A stretch of 64,000 nt of DNA. It comes from Mesorhizobium sp. (lineage in GTDB: Bacteria; Pseudomonadota; Alphaproteobacteria; Rhizobiales; Rhizobiaceae). The stretch is from positions 1 through 64,000 of the forward strand of contig NZ_JANJTZ010000018.1 in the NCBI RefSeq assembly GCF_024710845.1, written 5' to 3'. The position numbers and the translations under genes were made by a program. Of this stretch, positions 35,544 to 45,110 are shown in pieces. The notes beneath the pieces were generated by a model, which was not told where the DNA came from, ran no database searches, and saw only the letters and a list, made by a program, of their open reading frames with translations. How positions within the stretch are numbered: the stretch's first letter is position 1; each line of letters starts with the position of its first letter.

Positions 35544-37697
35544 TCAGTGCGCGAGCACGGCGAGCAGCAGGAGCGCCACGATGTTGGTGATCTTGATCGC
35601 CGGGTTCACGGCCGGGCCGGCGGTGTCCTTGTAGGGATCGCCGACCGTATCGCCGGTGACGGATGCCTTGTGGGCCTCCGAACCCTTCAGATGCTTGACG
35701 CCGTCCTTGTCGACGAAGCCGTCCTCGAAGGACTTCTTGGCATTGTCCCACGCGCCGCCGCCCGAGGTCATCGAGATGGCGACGAACAGGCCGTTGACGA
35801 TCACGCCGAGGAGCGATGCGCCCAGCGCCGCGAAGGCCGACGCTTTCGATCCGGAGATCAGCAGCACGCCGAAGTAGACGACGAGCGGCGCCAGCACCGG
35901 CAACAGCGACGGGATGATCATCTCCTTGATCGCCGCTTTGGTCAGGATGTCGACCGCCCGTGCGTAGTTCGGCTTGGACGTCCCCTGCATGATGCCCGGG
36001 TCCTCGCGGAACTGCCTGCGCACTTCCTCGACAATGGAGCCGGCCGCCCGGCCGACGGCCGTCATGGCGATACCGCCGAACAGGTAGGGAATCAGGCCAC
36101 CGAAGATCAGGCCGGCCACGACATAGGGGTTCGACAGGTCGAACGAGACCGCACCGATATCCTTGAAGTAGGGGTAGAGCGTCGAACCCGCCTCGTTGGC
36201 CTTGGCCGCGAAGAATTGCAGATCGTAGCTGTAGGCCGCGAAAAGCACGAGAGCGCCGAGACCGGCGGAGCCGATCGCGTAGCCCTTGGTCACTGCCTTC
36301 GTCGTGTTGCCGACCGCGTCGAGCGCGTCGGTCGCCTGACGCACTTCCTTCGGCAGGCCCGACATTTCGGCGATACCGCCGGCATTGTCGGTGACCGGAC
36401 CGAAGGCGTCGAGCGCCACGATCATGCCGGCCAGGCCGAGCATGGTCGTCACCGCAATACCGGTGCCGAACAGGCCGGCGAGCTGGTAGGTCGCGATGAT
36501 GCCGCCGACGATGACGATCGCCGGCAGCGCCGTCGATTCGAGCGAGACGGCGAGACCCTGGATGACGTTGGTGCCGTGACCGGTGACCGACGCCTGGGCG
36601 ATCGAGTTCACCGGGCGCTTGTTGGTGCCGGTGTAGTATTCGGTAATCACGACGATCAGGCCGGTCACGAGCAGGCCGACGAGGCCGCAGATGAACAGGT
36701 TGGTGCCGGTGATCGGCATGCCGTTGGCGATGCCGATCTCGCCCCAGCCGATGGTGAGCGACGTCGCGCCGCCGAGGCCGATGATCGAGAGCAGGCCGGT
36801 GACGATGAGGCCCTTGTAGAGCGCGCCCATGATCGAGCCGTTGGAACCCAGCTTCACGAAGAAGGTACCGACGATCGAGGTCAGGATGCAGGCGCCGCAG
36901 ATCGCGAGCGGATAGAGCATGACGGTCGAAAGGGCGGCGCTGCCGGCGAAGAAGATCGCGGCGAGAACCATCGTGGCGACGACCGTCACCGCGTAGGTCT
37001 CGAACAGGTCGGCGGCCATGCCGGCGCAGTCGCCGACATTGTCGCCGACATTGTCGGCGATCGTGGCCGGGTTGCGCGGATCGTCCTCGGGAATGCCCGC
37101 TTCGACCTTGCCGACGAGGTCGCCGCCGACGTCCGCACCCTTGGTGAAGATGCCGCCGCCGAGACGGGCGAAGATCGAGATGAGCGAGGCGCCGAAGCCG
37201 AGCGCGACCAGCGAGTCGATGACCGTGCGATCGCCGGACGCGTAGCCGAGCGGACCGATGAGGACCCAGTAATAGACCGACACGCCGAGCAGCGCGAGGC
37301 CGGCAACGAGCATGCCGGTGATGGCGCCCGACTTGAAGGCGATGTCGAGGCCGGCCGCGAGGCTGTTGGATGCCGCCTGCGCCGTGCGCACGTTGGCGCG
37401 GACCGACACGTGCATGCCGATGAAGCCCGCTGCACCGGACAGCACGGCGCCGATCAGGAAGCCGATCGCGGCCAGACCGGTGAGAAGCCACCAGGCGAGA
37501 ACGAACACGACCACGCCGACGATGGCGATGGTGGTGTACTGACGGGCGAGATAGGCCTGCGCACCCTCACGGATGGCGCCGGCGATTTCCTGCATGCGTG
37601 CATTTCCCTGATCGGCCGCGAGAACCGATTGCGTCGCCCAGATGGCGTAAACGATGGAAAGCAGGCCGCAGGCAATGACGACGTAAAGCATGGTCAT
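35544..37697 (-). CDS. hppA: K+-independent proton-translocating inorganic pyrophosphatase
   Basis: Membrane pyrophosphatase of 717 residues with about 16 transmembrane segments; couples PPi hydrolysis to proton export. Substrate-site motifs: [53 protein letters not shown]. In [10 protein letters not shown] the residue after GNTT is Lys, which marks the K+-independent H+-pumping subfamily (Ala in K+-dependent ones). ATG 37697 (MTMLYVV) follows AAGGGAAATCGGC. In rhizobia this enzyme often sits in acidocalcisome-like vesicles; location here is not shown by sequence. Confidence 0.97.
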   Translation of the reverse strand: MTMLYVVIACGLLSIVYAIWATQSVLAADQGNARMQEIAGAIREGAQAYLARQYTTIAIVGVVVFVLAWWLLTGLAAIGFLIGAVLSGAAGFIGMHVSVRANVRTAQAASNSLAAGLDIAFKSGAITGMLVAGLALLGVSVYYWVLIGPLGYASGDRTVIDSLVALGFGASLISIFARLGGGIFTKGADVGGDLVGKVEAGIPEDDPRNPATIADNVGDNVGDCAGMAADLFETYAVTVVATMVLAAIFFAGSAALSTVMLYPLAICGACILTSIVGTFFVKLGSNGSIMGALYKGLIVTGLLSIIGLGGATSLTIGWGEIGIANGMPITGTNLFICGLVGLLVTGLIVVITEYYTGTNKRPVNSIAQASVTGHGTNVIQGLAVSLESTALPAIVIVGGIIATYQLAGLFGTGIAVTTMLGLAGMIVALDAFGPVTDNAGGIAEMSGLPKEVRQATDALDAVGNTTKAVTKGYAIGSAGLGALVLFAAYSYDLQFFAAKANEAGSTLYPYFKDIGAVSFDLSNPYVVAGLIFGGLIPYLFGGIAMTAVGRAAGSIVEEVRRQFREDPGIMQGTSKPNYARAVDILTKAAIKEMIIPSLLPVLAPLVVYFGVLLISGSKASAFAALGASLLGVIVNGLFVAISMTSGGGAWDNAKKSFEDGFVDKDGVKHLKGSEAHKASVTGDTVGDPYKDTAGPAVNPAIKITNIVALLLLAVLAH

Positions 37698-37921
37698 GCC
37701 GATTTCCCTTGGTTTCGTCCGGAAGAACCCCTCCCCGGACATTCGATAGGACCGTTTCCGACTGGCTACGGAGTACGGCCCCTCGCTGCGGGCTTATGCG
37801 GAAGCCTCAGGCGAGCGTCAAGGTTTTGTTACCATTTTGCCCCGGTTTTGCTGCAATGCCGCAGCCCACATGCGGTCAGCCTGGGGCCTCCACGGGAGGG
37901 CGGACGTGCGCGGGTCGCGGA

Positions 37922-38647
37922 TCAGCTAATCCGCGCGCGGATCTGTACCGGACCGCCGCCCTTTTCACGCTTCATCTCCACCGCCTTGAGGCTGGCGACG
38001 AGGTCACTCAGCTTGCGAAAGCCGTGATTGCGCGGGTCGAAGTCAGGCAGTCGCTTGGTCAGCATCTGGCCGACGGGACCGAGATAGGCCCAGCCGTCCT
38101 CGTCCGACAGGTCCTCGATGGCGACGAGAATGTCGTCGACCGGAACCCGCGCCTTCGGCTTCTCCGGTGCCTTCGCGTCGCCGCCGCCCTTCTCTTCCTT
38201 CAAGAGCAGGTCGCAGTAGAAGAAGCGGTCGCAGGCGCGGACCCATCCAGTCGAGGCCTTCTGCTCGCCGAAGCCGTAGACGGCCGTGCCATCCTCGCGG
38301 ATCCGGCTCGCCAGGGTGGTGAAGTCGCTGTCGGATGAAGCGATGCAGAAGCCCTCGACCTGGCCGCGATGCAGCAGGTCCATCGCCTCGATGACCAGCT
38401 TCATGTCGGTCGCGTTCTTGCCGACGGCGGCGGGCGGAACGTGGATCGGAGTGAGCGCGTGCTGGTGGACGAGCGCCTGCCACGAATTCATCGAGGAACT
38501 GGCGAAGTGCCCGTAGACGCGCTTCACCGTGATCGTTCCGAGCGCCGAGGCTTCGCGAATGATGATCGGAAGAAAGTCGGCGCGCACATTGTCTGCGTCG
38601 ATCAGCAATGCGAGGCGGGCGCGACGGATGGTCGGATCGTCGGTCAT
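37922..38647 (-). CDS. NYN domain / LabA-like protein with C-terminal OST-HTH (LOTUS) region
   Basis: 241-residue PIN-like nuclease-fold protein. The NYN domain (about 1-155) shows the acidic metal-site residues in ALLIDADNVRADF, GKNATDMKLVIEAMD and IASSDSDFTTLASRI. Residues ~165-230 (VDDILVAIEDLSDEDGWAYL, then FRKLSDLVASLKAVEMK) fit an OST-HTH/LOTUS RNA-binding domain. Such proteins are probable RNases; target unknown. ATG 38647 follows AAAGGAAGCGCC. Confidence 0.9.
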   Translation of the reverse strand: MTDDPTIRRARLALLIDADNVRADFLPIIIREASALGTITVKRVYGHFASSSMNSWQALVHQHALTPIHVPPAAVGKNATDMKLVIEAMDLLHRGQVEGFCIASSDSDFTTLASRIREDGTAVYGFGEQKASTGWVRACDRFFYCDLLLKEEKGGGDAKAPEKPKARVPVDDILVAIEDLSDEDGWAYLGPVGQMLTKRLPDFDPRNHGFRKLSDLVASLKAVEMKREKGGGPVQIRARIS

Positions 38648-38714
38648 GGCGCTTCCTTTGGCGTGAGCCTAGCACATATCTCCAGGATCGTGAGCCGCCC
38701 GGAACGGCGAGGGG

Positions 38715-39938
38715 TCAGGCGGCGACCTGTCGCCTCTTCTGGGCGACAAGCCATCCCAGCGCCCCCAAGCAGAGGACCGACACCGGGAAGATCACCCAGT
38801 TCAGCATGTTCCAGCCATAGGCATTGTAGGTGATGCCCGACATCAGCGAGCCGAAGGCGACGGTGGAGAACAGCACAAAGTCGTGGAAGCCCTGCGCCCT
38901 GCCCTTTTCGGAGGGGCGGTAGGCGTTGGCGACCATCGCGGTCGCGCCGATAAAGCCGAAGTTCCAGCCAAGCCCGAGCAGGATCAGCGCCGTCCAGAAC
39001 TGCCACAGCGCGATGCCTGACAGCGCAACGACGCCGCATCCGATCAGGAGGGCGAGGCCGAGCGCGACGATCTTCTCGGCGCCGTAGCGGGTAATCAGCC
39101 GGCCGGTGAAGAAGCTCGGGGCGAACATCGCCATGACGTGCCAGGAAATGCCCAGCGTCGCCTCGTCGGGCGAGAAGCCGCAGCCGACCATCGCCAGCGG
39201 CGCGCCAGTCATGACGAAGCTCATCAGCGCGTAGGTCGACACGGCGCAGAGCAGGGCGACTGCGAATTGCGGCTGGCGGATGATCTCGGAGAGCGGGCGG
39301 GCATCGTCCGCGACGGGCCTGGCATTGGCCTGCGCATGGGCATGCGAACGCAGGAACGAAAGGATCACTGCGCCCACCGCCGCCAGTCCGATGATGGCGG
39401 CGAAGGAGCCGGCGAACATCACCGGTGCGAAGAGCTCACGGGTGAAGATGACGATCTGAGGTCCGAGGATCGCCGTGACCACGCCGCCGGCCAGAACGAA
39501 GGAGATCGCGCGGGCCTTGAACTGCGCCGGAGCGTCATCCGCGGCGGCGAAACGCAATTGCTGCACGAACGCCCCGCCGAGGCCGACGACCATCAAGCCG
39601 GCGACGAACAGCCAGAAATTGCCGGCGAAGATCGCAGCGGTGCCGATCGCGCCGCCCAGCGCGGTCACGATCGTGCCAAGCATGAAACCGCTCCGGCCGC
39701 CCACCTTGCGAAGCACCGCCGCCGCCGGCAGGGCGCCGAGCGCCACACCGACGTTGAAGCCCGTCACCGGGGCGCTTGCCAGCGACTTGTCGGCGTCGAG
39801 GAGGTAGTGGCCGGCAAGCGCGCCCATCGAGATCGCGATCGGCGCCGCCGAGCCGACGATCGCCATCGCGGACGCGTAGATCAGCGCCGTTCGCCTGGCT
39901 TCGCTTTCGGCAGCGCCGAGCCGGTCGGAAATCGTCAC
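38715..39938 (-). CDS. MFS transporter
   Basis: Major facilitator of 407 residues with twelve hydrophobic segments; the cytoplasmic loop motif after helix 2 reads AAVLRKVGGRSGFMLG. The second half has FTGRLITRYGAEKIV at the equivalent site. No substrate can be assigned; drug or metabolite efflux is possible. GTG 39938 directly follows the nusB stop (TAG-GTG), so it is co-translated with nusB at the end of the riboflavin-nusB run. Confidence 0.87.
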   Translation of the reverse strand: MTISDRLGAAESEARRTALIYASAMAIVGSAAPIAISMGALAGHYLLDADKSLASAPVTGFNVGVALGALPAAAVLRKVGGRSGFMLGTIVTALGGAIGTAAIFAGNFWLFVAGLMVVGLGGAFVQQLRFAAADDAPAQFKARAISFVLAGGVVTAILGPQIVIFTRELFAPVMFAGSFAAIIGLAAVGAVILSFLRSHAHAQANARPVADDARPLSEIIRQPQFAVALLCAVSTYALMSFVMTGAPLAMVGCGFSPDEATLGISWHVMAMFAPSFFTGRLITRYGAEKIVALGLALLIGCGVVALSGIALWQFWTALILLGLGWNFGFIGATAMVANAYRPSEKGRAQGFHDFVLFSTVAFGSLMSGITYNAYGWNMLNWVIFPVSVLCLGALGWLVAQKRRQVAA

Positions 39939-40433
39939 CTAGGCGTCCTTCCCCCTGCCCTCGCCGCGAACGCGGCGCGCGACGCGGTCGAGTACGGCGT
40001 TGACCAGCTTCGGCTCGTCCTCGGAATAGAAAGCCTTGGCGATGTCGACATATTCGGAGACGATGACGGCCACCGGCACGTCTTCGCGCTTCATGAGTTC
40101 ATAAACGCCGGCGCGGAGAATCGCGCGGAGCGTCGAATCGAGGCGCGACAGCGGCCAGTCCTCAGTCAGCGACTGGCGGATGACCGGATCGACGACCTTC
40201 TGGTTTTCGACGACGCCGGAGAGGATAGCGCGGAACCATTGCGCGTCCGCCTCGCGATAGACCTGTCCGTCGATCTCCTTGCCGAGGCGAAAGGCCTCGT
40301 ATTCCGACGCGATCTCAAGCAGTCCGGTACCGGCGACATCCATCTGGTAGAGCGCCTGCACGGCCGCGAGACGGGCCGCGCCACGTTTGTTGGCCGCACG
40401 GGGCGCAGACTGCGGTTTGGCGTCGGCGGTCAT
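39939..40433 (-). CDS. nusB: Transcription antitermination factor NusB
   Basis: All-helical RNA-binding protein of rRNA antitermination, 164 residues. N-terminus [20 protein letters not shown] is the typical NusB box-A-binding start; later [17 protein letters not shown] and [20 protein letters not shown] with VNAVLD are the conserved C-terminal helices. Two bases after ribH, the widespread ribH-nusB order. Confidence 0.96.
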   Translation of the reverse strand: MTADAKPQSAPRAANKRGAARLAAVQALYQMDVAGTGLLEIASEYEAFRLGKEIDGQVYREADAQWFRAILSGVVENQKVVDPVIRQSLTEDWPLSRLDSTLRAILRAGVYELMKREDVPVAVIVSEYVDIAKAFYSEDEPKLVNAVLDRVARRVRGEGRGKDA

Positions 40434-40435
40434 CG

Positions 40436-40921
40436 TCAGGCCCCGAGTCGCTCGCGGATGGCGATCATGGTCAGCGCCGCCCGCGCGGCAAAGCCCCCCT
40501 TGTCGCCCTCGCTCTTCTTGGCGCGCGTCCAGGCCTGTTCCTCGTTCTCGGTGGTGAGAATGCCGTTGCCGATCGCAAGCGACTCGTCGACCGCCAGATC
40601 CATCAGGGCGCGGCTCGATTCATTGGCGACGATGTCGAAATGGTACGTGTCGCCACGGATGACCGTGCCGAGCGCGACGTAGCCGTCATAATCGGTGCCG
40701 CCCTCGTCGGCCGCGTCGAGCGACATGGAGATGACGGCCGGTATCTCCAGCGCGCCGGGAACCGTGATCACGTCGAAGGTCGCACCGGCTTCCTTCAGTG
40801 CGGAGGTGGCGCCGTCGAGCAGGGCATCGGCGAGCGCGTCGTGAAAGCGCGCCTCGACGACGAGGATATGGGCGCGCTCGGGTGTAGCGAACGCCTTGCC
40901 GTGGTCTGATGTGCCAGCCAT
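40436..40921 (-). CDS. ribH: 6,7-dimethyl-8-ribityllumazine synthase
   Basis: Penultimate enzyme of riboflavin synthesis, condensing the pyrimidine amine with 3,4-dihydroxy-2-butanone phosphate. 161 residues. Substrate motifs: [31 protein letters not shown] with the catalytic His, and [13 protein letters not shown]. Complete length. In this window it is separated from ribE by a HEAT-like orphan and a 111-base gap, which may contain its own promoter. Confidence 0.97.
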   Translation of the reverse strand: MAGTSDHGKAFATPERAHILVVEARFHDALADALLDGATSALKEAGATFDVITVPGALEIPAVISMSLDAADEGGTDYDGYVALGTVIRGDTYHFDIVANESSRALMDLAVDESLAIGNGILTTENEEQAWTRAKKSEGDKGGFAARAALTMIAIRERLGA

Positions 40922-41032
40922 GAAGAACTCCGGATTGGCGGCTGACTTAGGCCGAAGCGGGCATTATCGCAAGCGTGTCTTGGCGACAGGTGATACGGGC
41001 GATGCCCGGCCGAGCCTAACCGTTGCAGACAC

Positions 41033-41395
41033 TCAGACGTTCCGGCGACCTTGCCGAACGACGAAGACCAGTATGTCGGCGAACATATCGGCGAATTCGT
41101 ATGCTGGTACTCCAGCCTTCGTCAGACGGCCAAACAGATCGAGAACCGAACCGATATCTATCGCGCGGTGAATCCTCGCAATATGACCGAGCCCTGTGAT
41201 CGAAGACTTCCTGATCCAGTATTCCTCATGACACGCGAATTCCAGACAGATCGCCTGGGCAGAAGTCCATTCGTCGTACCAGGAGATCGTCAGAATGGCG
41301 CGGCTGACGAGATCGTCGTCACCGCTGCGCAAGTCCGCATAAGTTCGGGAAGCATCGAGATCCCCGACGGCTTCATAACGCAGCTCGGATATCAC
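41033..41395 (-). CDS. HEAT-repeat-like orphan protein inside the riboflavin operon
   Basis: Helical protein of 120 residues, starting at GTG 41395 with a 4-base overlap (GTGA) with the ribE stop. Alternating helices (SRAILTISWYDEWTSAQAIC, then EFACHEEYWIRKSSITGLGH) match small HEAT-repeat proteins, some of which serve as immunity proteins. The base composition looks less GC-rich than the flanking rib genes, hinting at separate origin. No rib-related function is known to me. Confidence 0.65.
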   Translation of the reverse strand: MISELRYEAVGDLDASRTYADLRSGDDDLVSRAILTISWYDEWTSAQAICLEFACHEEYWIRKSSITGLGHIARIHRAIDIGSVLDLFGRLTKAGVPAYEFADMFADILVFVVRQGRRNV

Positions 41396-42009
41396 AACCC
41401 CTCGCTTGCAGCCTCTGCCAGCCGCGCCGCGTAGCGGGCCATCGTGTCGATCTCCAGGTTGACCAGATCGCCAACCTTTCGTTCGCCCCAGGTCGTCACC
41501 GTCAGCGAGTGGTGGATCAGCAGGACGTCGAACTCGTCGCGGCGCACCTGATTGACGGTCAGCGACGTGCCGTCGAGGCAGACCGAGCCCTTCGGGGCGA
41601 TGAACTTCGCCAGATGCGCCGGCGCGCGCAGGCGGAAACGCACCGCCTCGCCTTCCTCCTCCCGGGCGATGATCTCGGCCATGCCATCTACGTGGCCCGA
41701 GACGATGTGGCCGCCCAGTTCGTCACCGATCTTCAACGCCCGCTCGAGGTTGAGGCGCGTGCCTTCCGCCCAGGCATCGGCCGTGGTCAGCCGCAACGCT
41801 TCCTCCCAGGCCTCGACCTCGAACCAGCGGGCGTTCGAGCCCGTCTCAGGCAGGGCGACGACCGTCAGGCAAGGGCCGGAACAGGCGATGGAGGCACCGA
41901 TCTCGATCGAGGCCGGATCGTAGGCGGTCTCGATGCGGAAGCGCTTGCCCTTCGGCAGCGGTTCGACCCTGGCGACGCGGCCGACATCGGTGACGATCCC
42001 CGTGAACAT
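41392..42009 (-). CDS. ribE: Riboflavin synthase alpha chain
   Basis: Dismutates two 6,7-dimethyl-8-ribityllumazine molecules to riboflavin; 205 residues as two tandem lumazine-binding domains. N-terminus [10 protein letters not shown] is the diagnostic MFTG start, with ACSGPCLTVV in repeat 1; repeat 2 contains GHIVSGHVDG and SVCLDGTSLTVNQV. ATG 42009 overlaps the ribD stop (TGATG). Same strand as nrdR-ribD. Confidence 0.97.
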   Translation of the reverse strand: MFTGIVTDVGRVARVEPLPKGKRFRIETAYDPASIEIGASIACSGPCLTVVALPETGSNARWFEVEAWEEALRLTTADAWAEGTRLNLERALKIGDELGGHIVSGHVDGMAEIIAREEEGEAVRFRLRAPAHLAKFIAPKGSVCLDGTSLTVNQVRRDEFDVLLIHHSLTVTTWGERKVGDLVNLEIDTMARYAARLAEAASEGL

Positions 42010-43145
42010 CAGTCTCTCACCCATTCCCAATACCGGTCGAGGCCGTAGCGCGCCTCGCGCACCAGCCTGAAACCGTCCGGAATCGTCTCCGGCGTGACCG
42101 GCGACCGGATGCCGCCGTCGCCAATGGGGTTCGGCCCGCAAAACAATACGATTCGGTCGACGACGCCGTCCTCCAGGAAAGCCCGCGCGGTCGCCGCGCC
42201 GCCCTCGACCAGGACGGTCGAGAAGCCCCGGCCGGCCAGATCCTCCAGCAGTTCCGGCAGCGCGATGCGGCCATCATGCGTCTCGGTCGCGAGGAAGCGG
42301 ATGCCCAGCATCTCGAGCGACGAGCGCCTCACCGGGCTCGCCTCCGGCCCGACGGCGAGATAGAGCGGCAGCGAGCGCGCCGACAGTGCAAGCTTCGACA
42401 TCATCGGCAGCTTCGCCTCGCGGTCGAGCACCACACGCACCGGCGACCGATCCTCAAGCCCCGGCAACCGGCAGTTCAGCTCGGGATCGTCAGCCTCGAC
42501 GGTACCGATGCCGACCAGGATCACGTCGGATTCGGCGCGCATCAGATGCACCTGCGCGCGCGAGATGCCGCCACTGATCTGCACCTGGCCGGCGCCATGC
42601 CGACCGATCATCCCATCGGAGGAAAGCGCAAGCTTGAGAGTCACTTCCGGTCGTTTCTTCGAGGATCGCGTCAGATATCCGGCCATCAGGTCGACAGCCT
42701 TGTCGGCAAGCACGCCCTCGATCACCTCGATGCCGGCGTCGCGCAGGATGGCATAGCCGCGCCCCGACACCCGGTCGTCCGGATCGGCGGCGGCGCCGAC
42801 GACGCGAGCGACCCCCGCGGCCACCAACGCTTCGGCGCAAGGCGGCGTACGGCCATGGTGGGCGCAGGGTTCGAGCGTCACATAGGCCGTGGCGCCGCGC
42901 GCGGCGTCGCCTGCTTCCGCCAGCGCCTGCGTCTCCGCATGCGGGCGGCCGCCGAGCGCGGTGACGCCGCGCCCGACGATGACGCCGTCCTTGACGATCA
43001 GCGTGCCGACAGAGGGATTGGTCGACGTGAGACCCAGATGCCGGCGCGACAGACGGATGGCGGCCGCCATGAACCGCCGGTCCGCGTCGGTCGCCGTCCC
43101 GGCCTCGGCCGGAGCGGCCTTCTTCTTAGCCCGCGCTTTCGTCAC
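42009..43145 (-). CDS. ribD: Bifunctional riboflavin biosynthesis deaminase/reductase RibD
   Basis: Deaminates and reduces the early pyrimidine intermediate of riboflavin synthesis; 378 residues. The deaminase domain holds the zinc site in [10 protein letters not shown] and [17 protein letters not shown]. The reductase domain follows, with [11 protein letters not shown] and [15 protein letters not shown]. It starts at GTG 43145 and overlaps the end of nrdR by 20 bases. The N-terminal ~20 residues ([14 protein letters not shown]) are a lineage-specific basic extension. Confidence 0.96.
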   Translation of the reverse strand: MTKARAKKKAAPAEAGTATDADRRFMAAAIRLSRRHLGLTSTNPSVGTLIVKDGVIVGRGVTALGGRPHAETQALAEAGDAARGATAYVTLEPCAHHGRTPPCAEALVAAGVARVVGAAADPDDRVSGRGYAILRDAGIEVIEGVLADKAVDLMAGYLTRSSKKRPEVTLKLALSSDGMIGRHGAGQVQISGGISRAQVHLMRAESDVILVGIGTVEADDPELNCRLPGLEDRSPVRVVLDREAKLPMMSKLALSARSLPLYLAVGPEASPVRRSSLEMLGIRFLATETHDGRIALPELLEDLAGRGFSTVLVEGGAATARAFLEDGVVDRIVLFCGPNPIGDGGIRSPVTPETIPDGFRLVREARYGLDRYWEWVRD

Positions 43146-43590
43146 CCTTCAACTCGCCCAGCAGTTCGTGGAAATCCTTGGCCTCGCGGAAATTGCGGTA
43201 GACCGAAGCGAAGCGGACATAGGCGACGTCGTCGAGCGACTTCAGCGCCTCCATTACCAGCTTGCCGATCTCCTCGGACGGGATTTCCGTCTCACCCGAG
43301 CTTTCGAGCTGCCGCACGATGCCGCTCACGGCGCGGTCGACACGCTCGGGATCGACATTGCGCTTCCTCAGCGCGATGTCGATCGAGCGCTGCAGCTTGT
43401 CGCGATCGAAGGGTACCCTGCGGCCAGTCTTCTTGACGACGACCAGATCGCGCAACTGAACCCGTTCGAAGGTGGTGAAGCGCCCGCCGCAGTCCGGGCA
43501 GACGCGGCGGCGGCGGATAGCGGCCCCTTCCTCGGCGGGACGGGAGTCCTTCACCTGCGTGTCCATCGACTGGCAATAAGGGCAGCGCAT
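43126..43590 (-). CDS. nrdR: Transcriptional repressor NrdR
   Basis: Repressor of ribonucleotide reductase genes, 154 residues. The zinc ribbon uses MRCPYCQSM and [10 protein letters not shown]; the ATP-cone follows with [18 protein letters not shown]. Adenine nucleotides set its oligomeric state and DNA binding. It precedes ribD with overlap. The glyA-nrdR-ribD order is common in this group. Confidence 0.97.
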   Translation of the reverse strand: MRCPYCQSMDTQVKDSRPAEEGAAIRRRRVCPDCGGRFTTFERVQLRDLVVVKKTGRRVPFDRDKLQRSIDIALRKRNVDPERVDRAVSGIVRQLESSGETEIPSEEIGKLVMEALKSLDDVAYVRFASVYRNFREAKDFHELLGELKGDESAG

Positions 43591-43643
43591 TCAGATCCTC
43601 GGAAAAGGAACGAGTCGTGCGCGACCCTTAGCCGATTTTCGCG

Positions 43644-44942
43644 TCAGTCCATATAGGGGTACATCGGGAAGCGGTCGGTCAGCGCGACCACCTTGGCTTT
43701 TACCGCCGCCTCGACCGCGGCGTTGCCTTCGTCCGAATTCGCCACCTTCAGCCCGTCGAGCACTTCGGTGATCAACGCTCCGATCTGCTTGAATTCCGCC
43801 GCGCCGAAGCCGCGCGTCGTGCCGGCCGGGGTGCCGAGGCGCACGCCCGAGGTCACGAACGGCTTTTCCGGATCGAAGGGGATGCCGTTCTTGTTGCAGG
43901 TGATGTTGGCGCGGCCGAGCGCTGCTTCCGCGCGCTTGCCGGTGGCGTTCTTCGGCCGCAGATCCACCAGCATCAGGTGGTTGTCGGTGCCGCCGGAAAC
44001 GATATCGAGGCCGCTGTCCTTGAGACTTGCGGCGAGCGCCTTGGCGTTGACGACGATGTTGGCCGCGTAGGTCTGGAATTCGGGCTGCAGCGCCTCGCCC
44101 AGCGCCACGGCCTTGGCGGCGATGACATGCATCAGCGGCCCGCCCTGGAGACCGGGGAACACAGCCGAGTTCATCTTCTTGGCGATGTCCTCGTCGTTCG
44201 ACAGGATCATGCCGCCGCGCGGTCCGCGCAGCGATTTGTGCGTCGTCGTCGTCACGACATGCGCGTGCGGGATCGGCGACGGGTGCTGGCCGCCGGCGAC
44301 GAGGCCCGCGATATGCGCCATGTCGACCATCAGCCAGGCGCCGACCTCGTCGGCGATGTCGCGGAAGCGCTTCCAGTCCCAGATGCGAGAATAAGCCGTG
44401 CCGCCGGCGATGATCAGCTTCGGCTTGTTCTTGCGCGCGATCTCGGCCACCTCGTCCATATCGATCAGGTGGTCGTCGCGGCGCACGCCGTAGGAGACGA
44501 CGTTGAACCACTTGCCCGACATGTTGACCGGCGAGCCATGCGTCAGGTGTCCGCCCGAATTCAGATCGAGACCCATGAAGGTGTCGCCGGGCTGCAGCAG
44601 GGCCAGAAACACCGCCTGGTTCATCTGGCTGCCGGAATTCGGCTGGACGTTGGCGAACTTGCAGTCGAACAGCTTCTTCGCGCGCTCGATCGCGAGTTCC
44701 TCGGCGATATCAACGAACTGGCAGCCGCCATAGTAGCGCTTGCCCGGATAGCCCTCGGCATATTTGTTCGTCATCACCGAGCCCTGCGCTTCAAGGACGG
44801 CGCGGCTGACGATGTTCTCGGAGGCGATCAGTTCGATCTCGTGGCGCTGGCGACCGAGCTCGGAACGGATCGCGCCGAAGATCTCCGGATCGCGTTGTTC
44901 GAGCGGCTCGGAAAAGAATGCGGTCGTGCCGGCTGTCGCCAT
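43644..44942 (-). CDS. glyA: Serine hydroxymethyltransferase
   Basis: PLP enzyme converting serine and tetrahydrofolate to glycine and 5,10-methylene-THF; 432 residues, full length. Schiff-base lysine in [17 protein letters not shown]-terminal [13 protein letters not shown] and [10 protein letters not shown] motifs are complete. It lies 53 bases before nrdR on the same strand and starts at ATG 44942 behind a moderately GA-rich stretch. Confidence 0.98.
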   Translation of the reverse strand: MATAGTTAFFSEPLEQRDPEIFGAIRSELGRQRHEIELIASENIVSRAVLEAQGSVMTNKYAEGYPGKRYYGGCQFVDIAEELAIERAKKLFDCKFANVQPNSGSQMNQAVFLALLQPGDTFMGLDLNSGGHLTHGSPVNMSGKWFNVVSYGVRRDDHLIDMDEVAEIARKNKPKLIIAGGTAYSRIWDWKRFRDIADEVGAWLMVDMAHIAGLVAGGQHPSPIPHAHVVTTTTHKSLRGPRGGMILSNDEDIAKKMNSAVFPGLQGGPLMHVIAAKAVALGEALQPEFQTYAANIVVNAKALAASLKDSGLDIVSGGTDNHLMLVDLRPKNATGKRAEAALGRANITCNKNGIPFDPEKPFVTSGVRLGTPAGTTRGFGAAEFKQIGALITEVLDGLKVANSDEGNAAVEAAVKAKVVALTDRFPMYPYMD

Positions 44943-45059
44943 GATCGGAAAACCCCTCGATTGGATGCGGCGGGAAAGACGGGCCAGTTAGCATCTTTGT
45001 GCCGGCCTTGCCACGGTCACAGCGCGAATTTCCGTAGCGGATTTGCGCCGTAGCCTGAA

Positions 45060-45090
45060 ACGAAAATGCGCCGGGCAAGCCCGGCGCATC
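45060..45090 (-). terminator. Rho-independent terminator after the L,D-transpeptidase gene
   Basis: ATGCGCCGGGC-TT-GCCCGGCGCAT read on the minus strand, followed by TTTCGTTTC. It lies about 20 bases after the stop at 45111. Confidence 0.85.
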
Positions 45091-45110
45091 GGCATGAAGT
45101 TGGTCGTCGC

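Noticed and set aside
35526-38027. 833-codon plus-strand open frame opposite hppA
   Set aside because: Shadow of hppA; residues are mostly Asp, Arg, Glu, Ala and Gly with no domain, as expected from antisense of a membrane protein gene.
40922-41032. FMN riboswitch near ribH
   Set aside because: The 111-base gap lacks the conserved RFN stems; only a possible promoter for ribH could be there.
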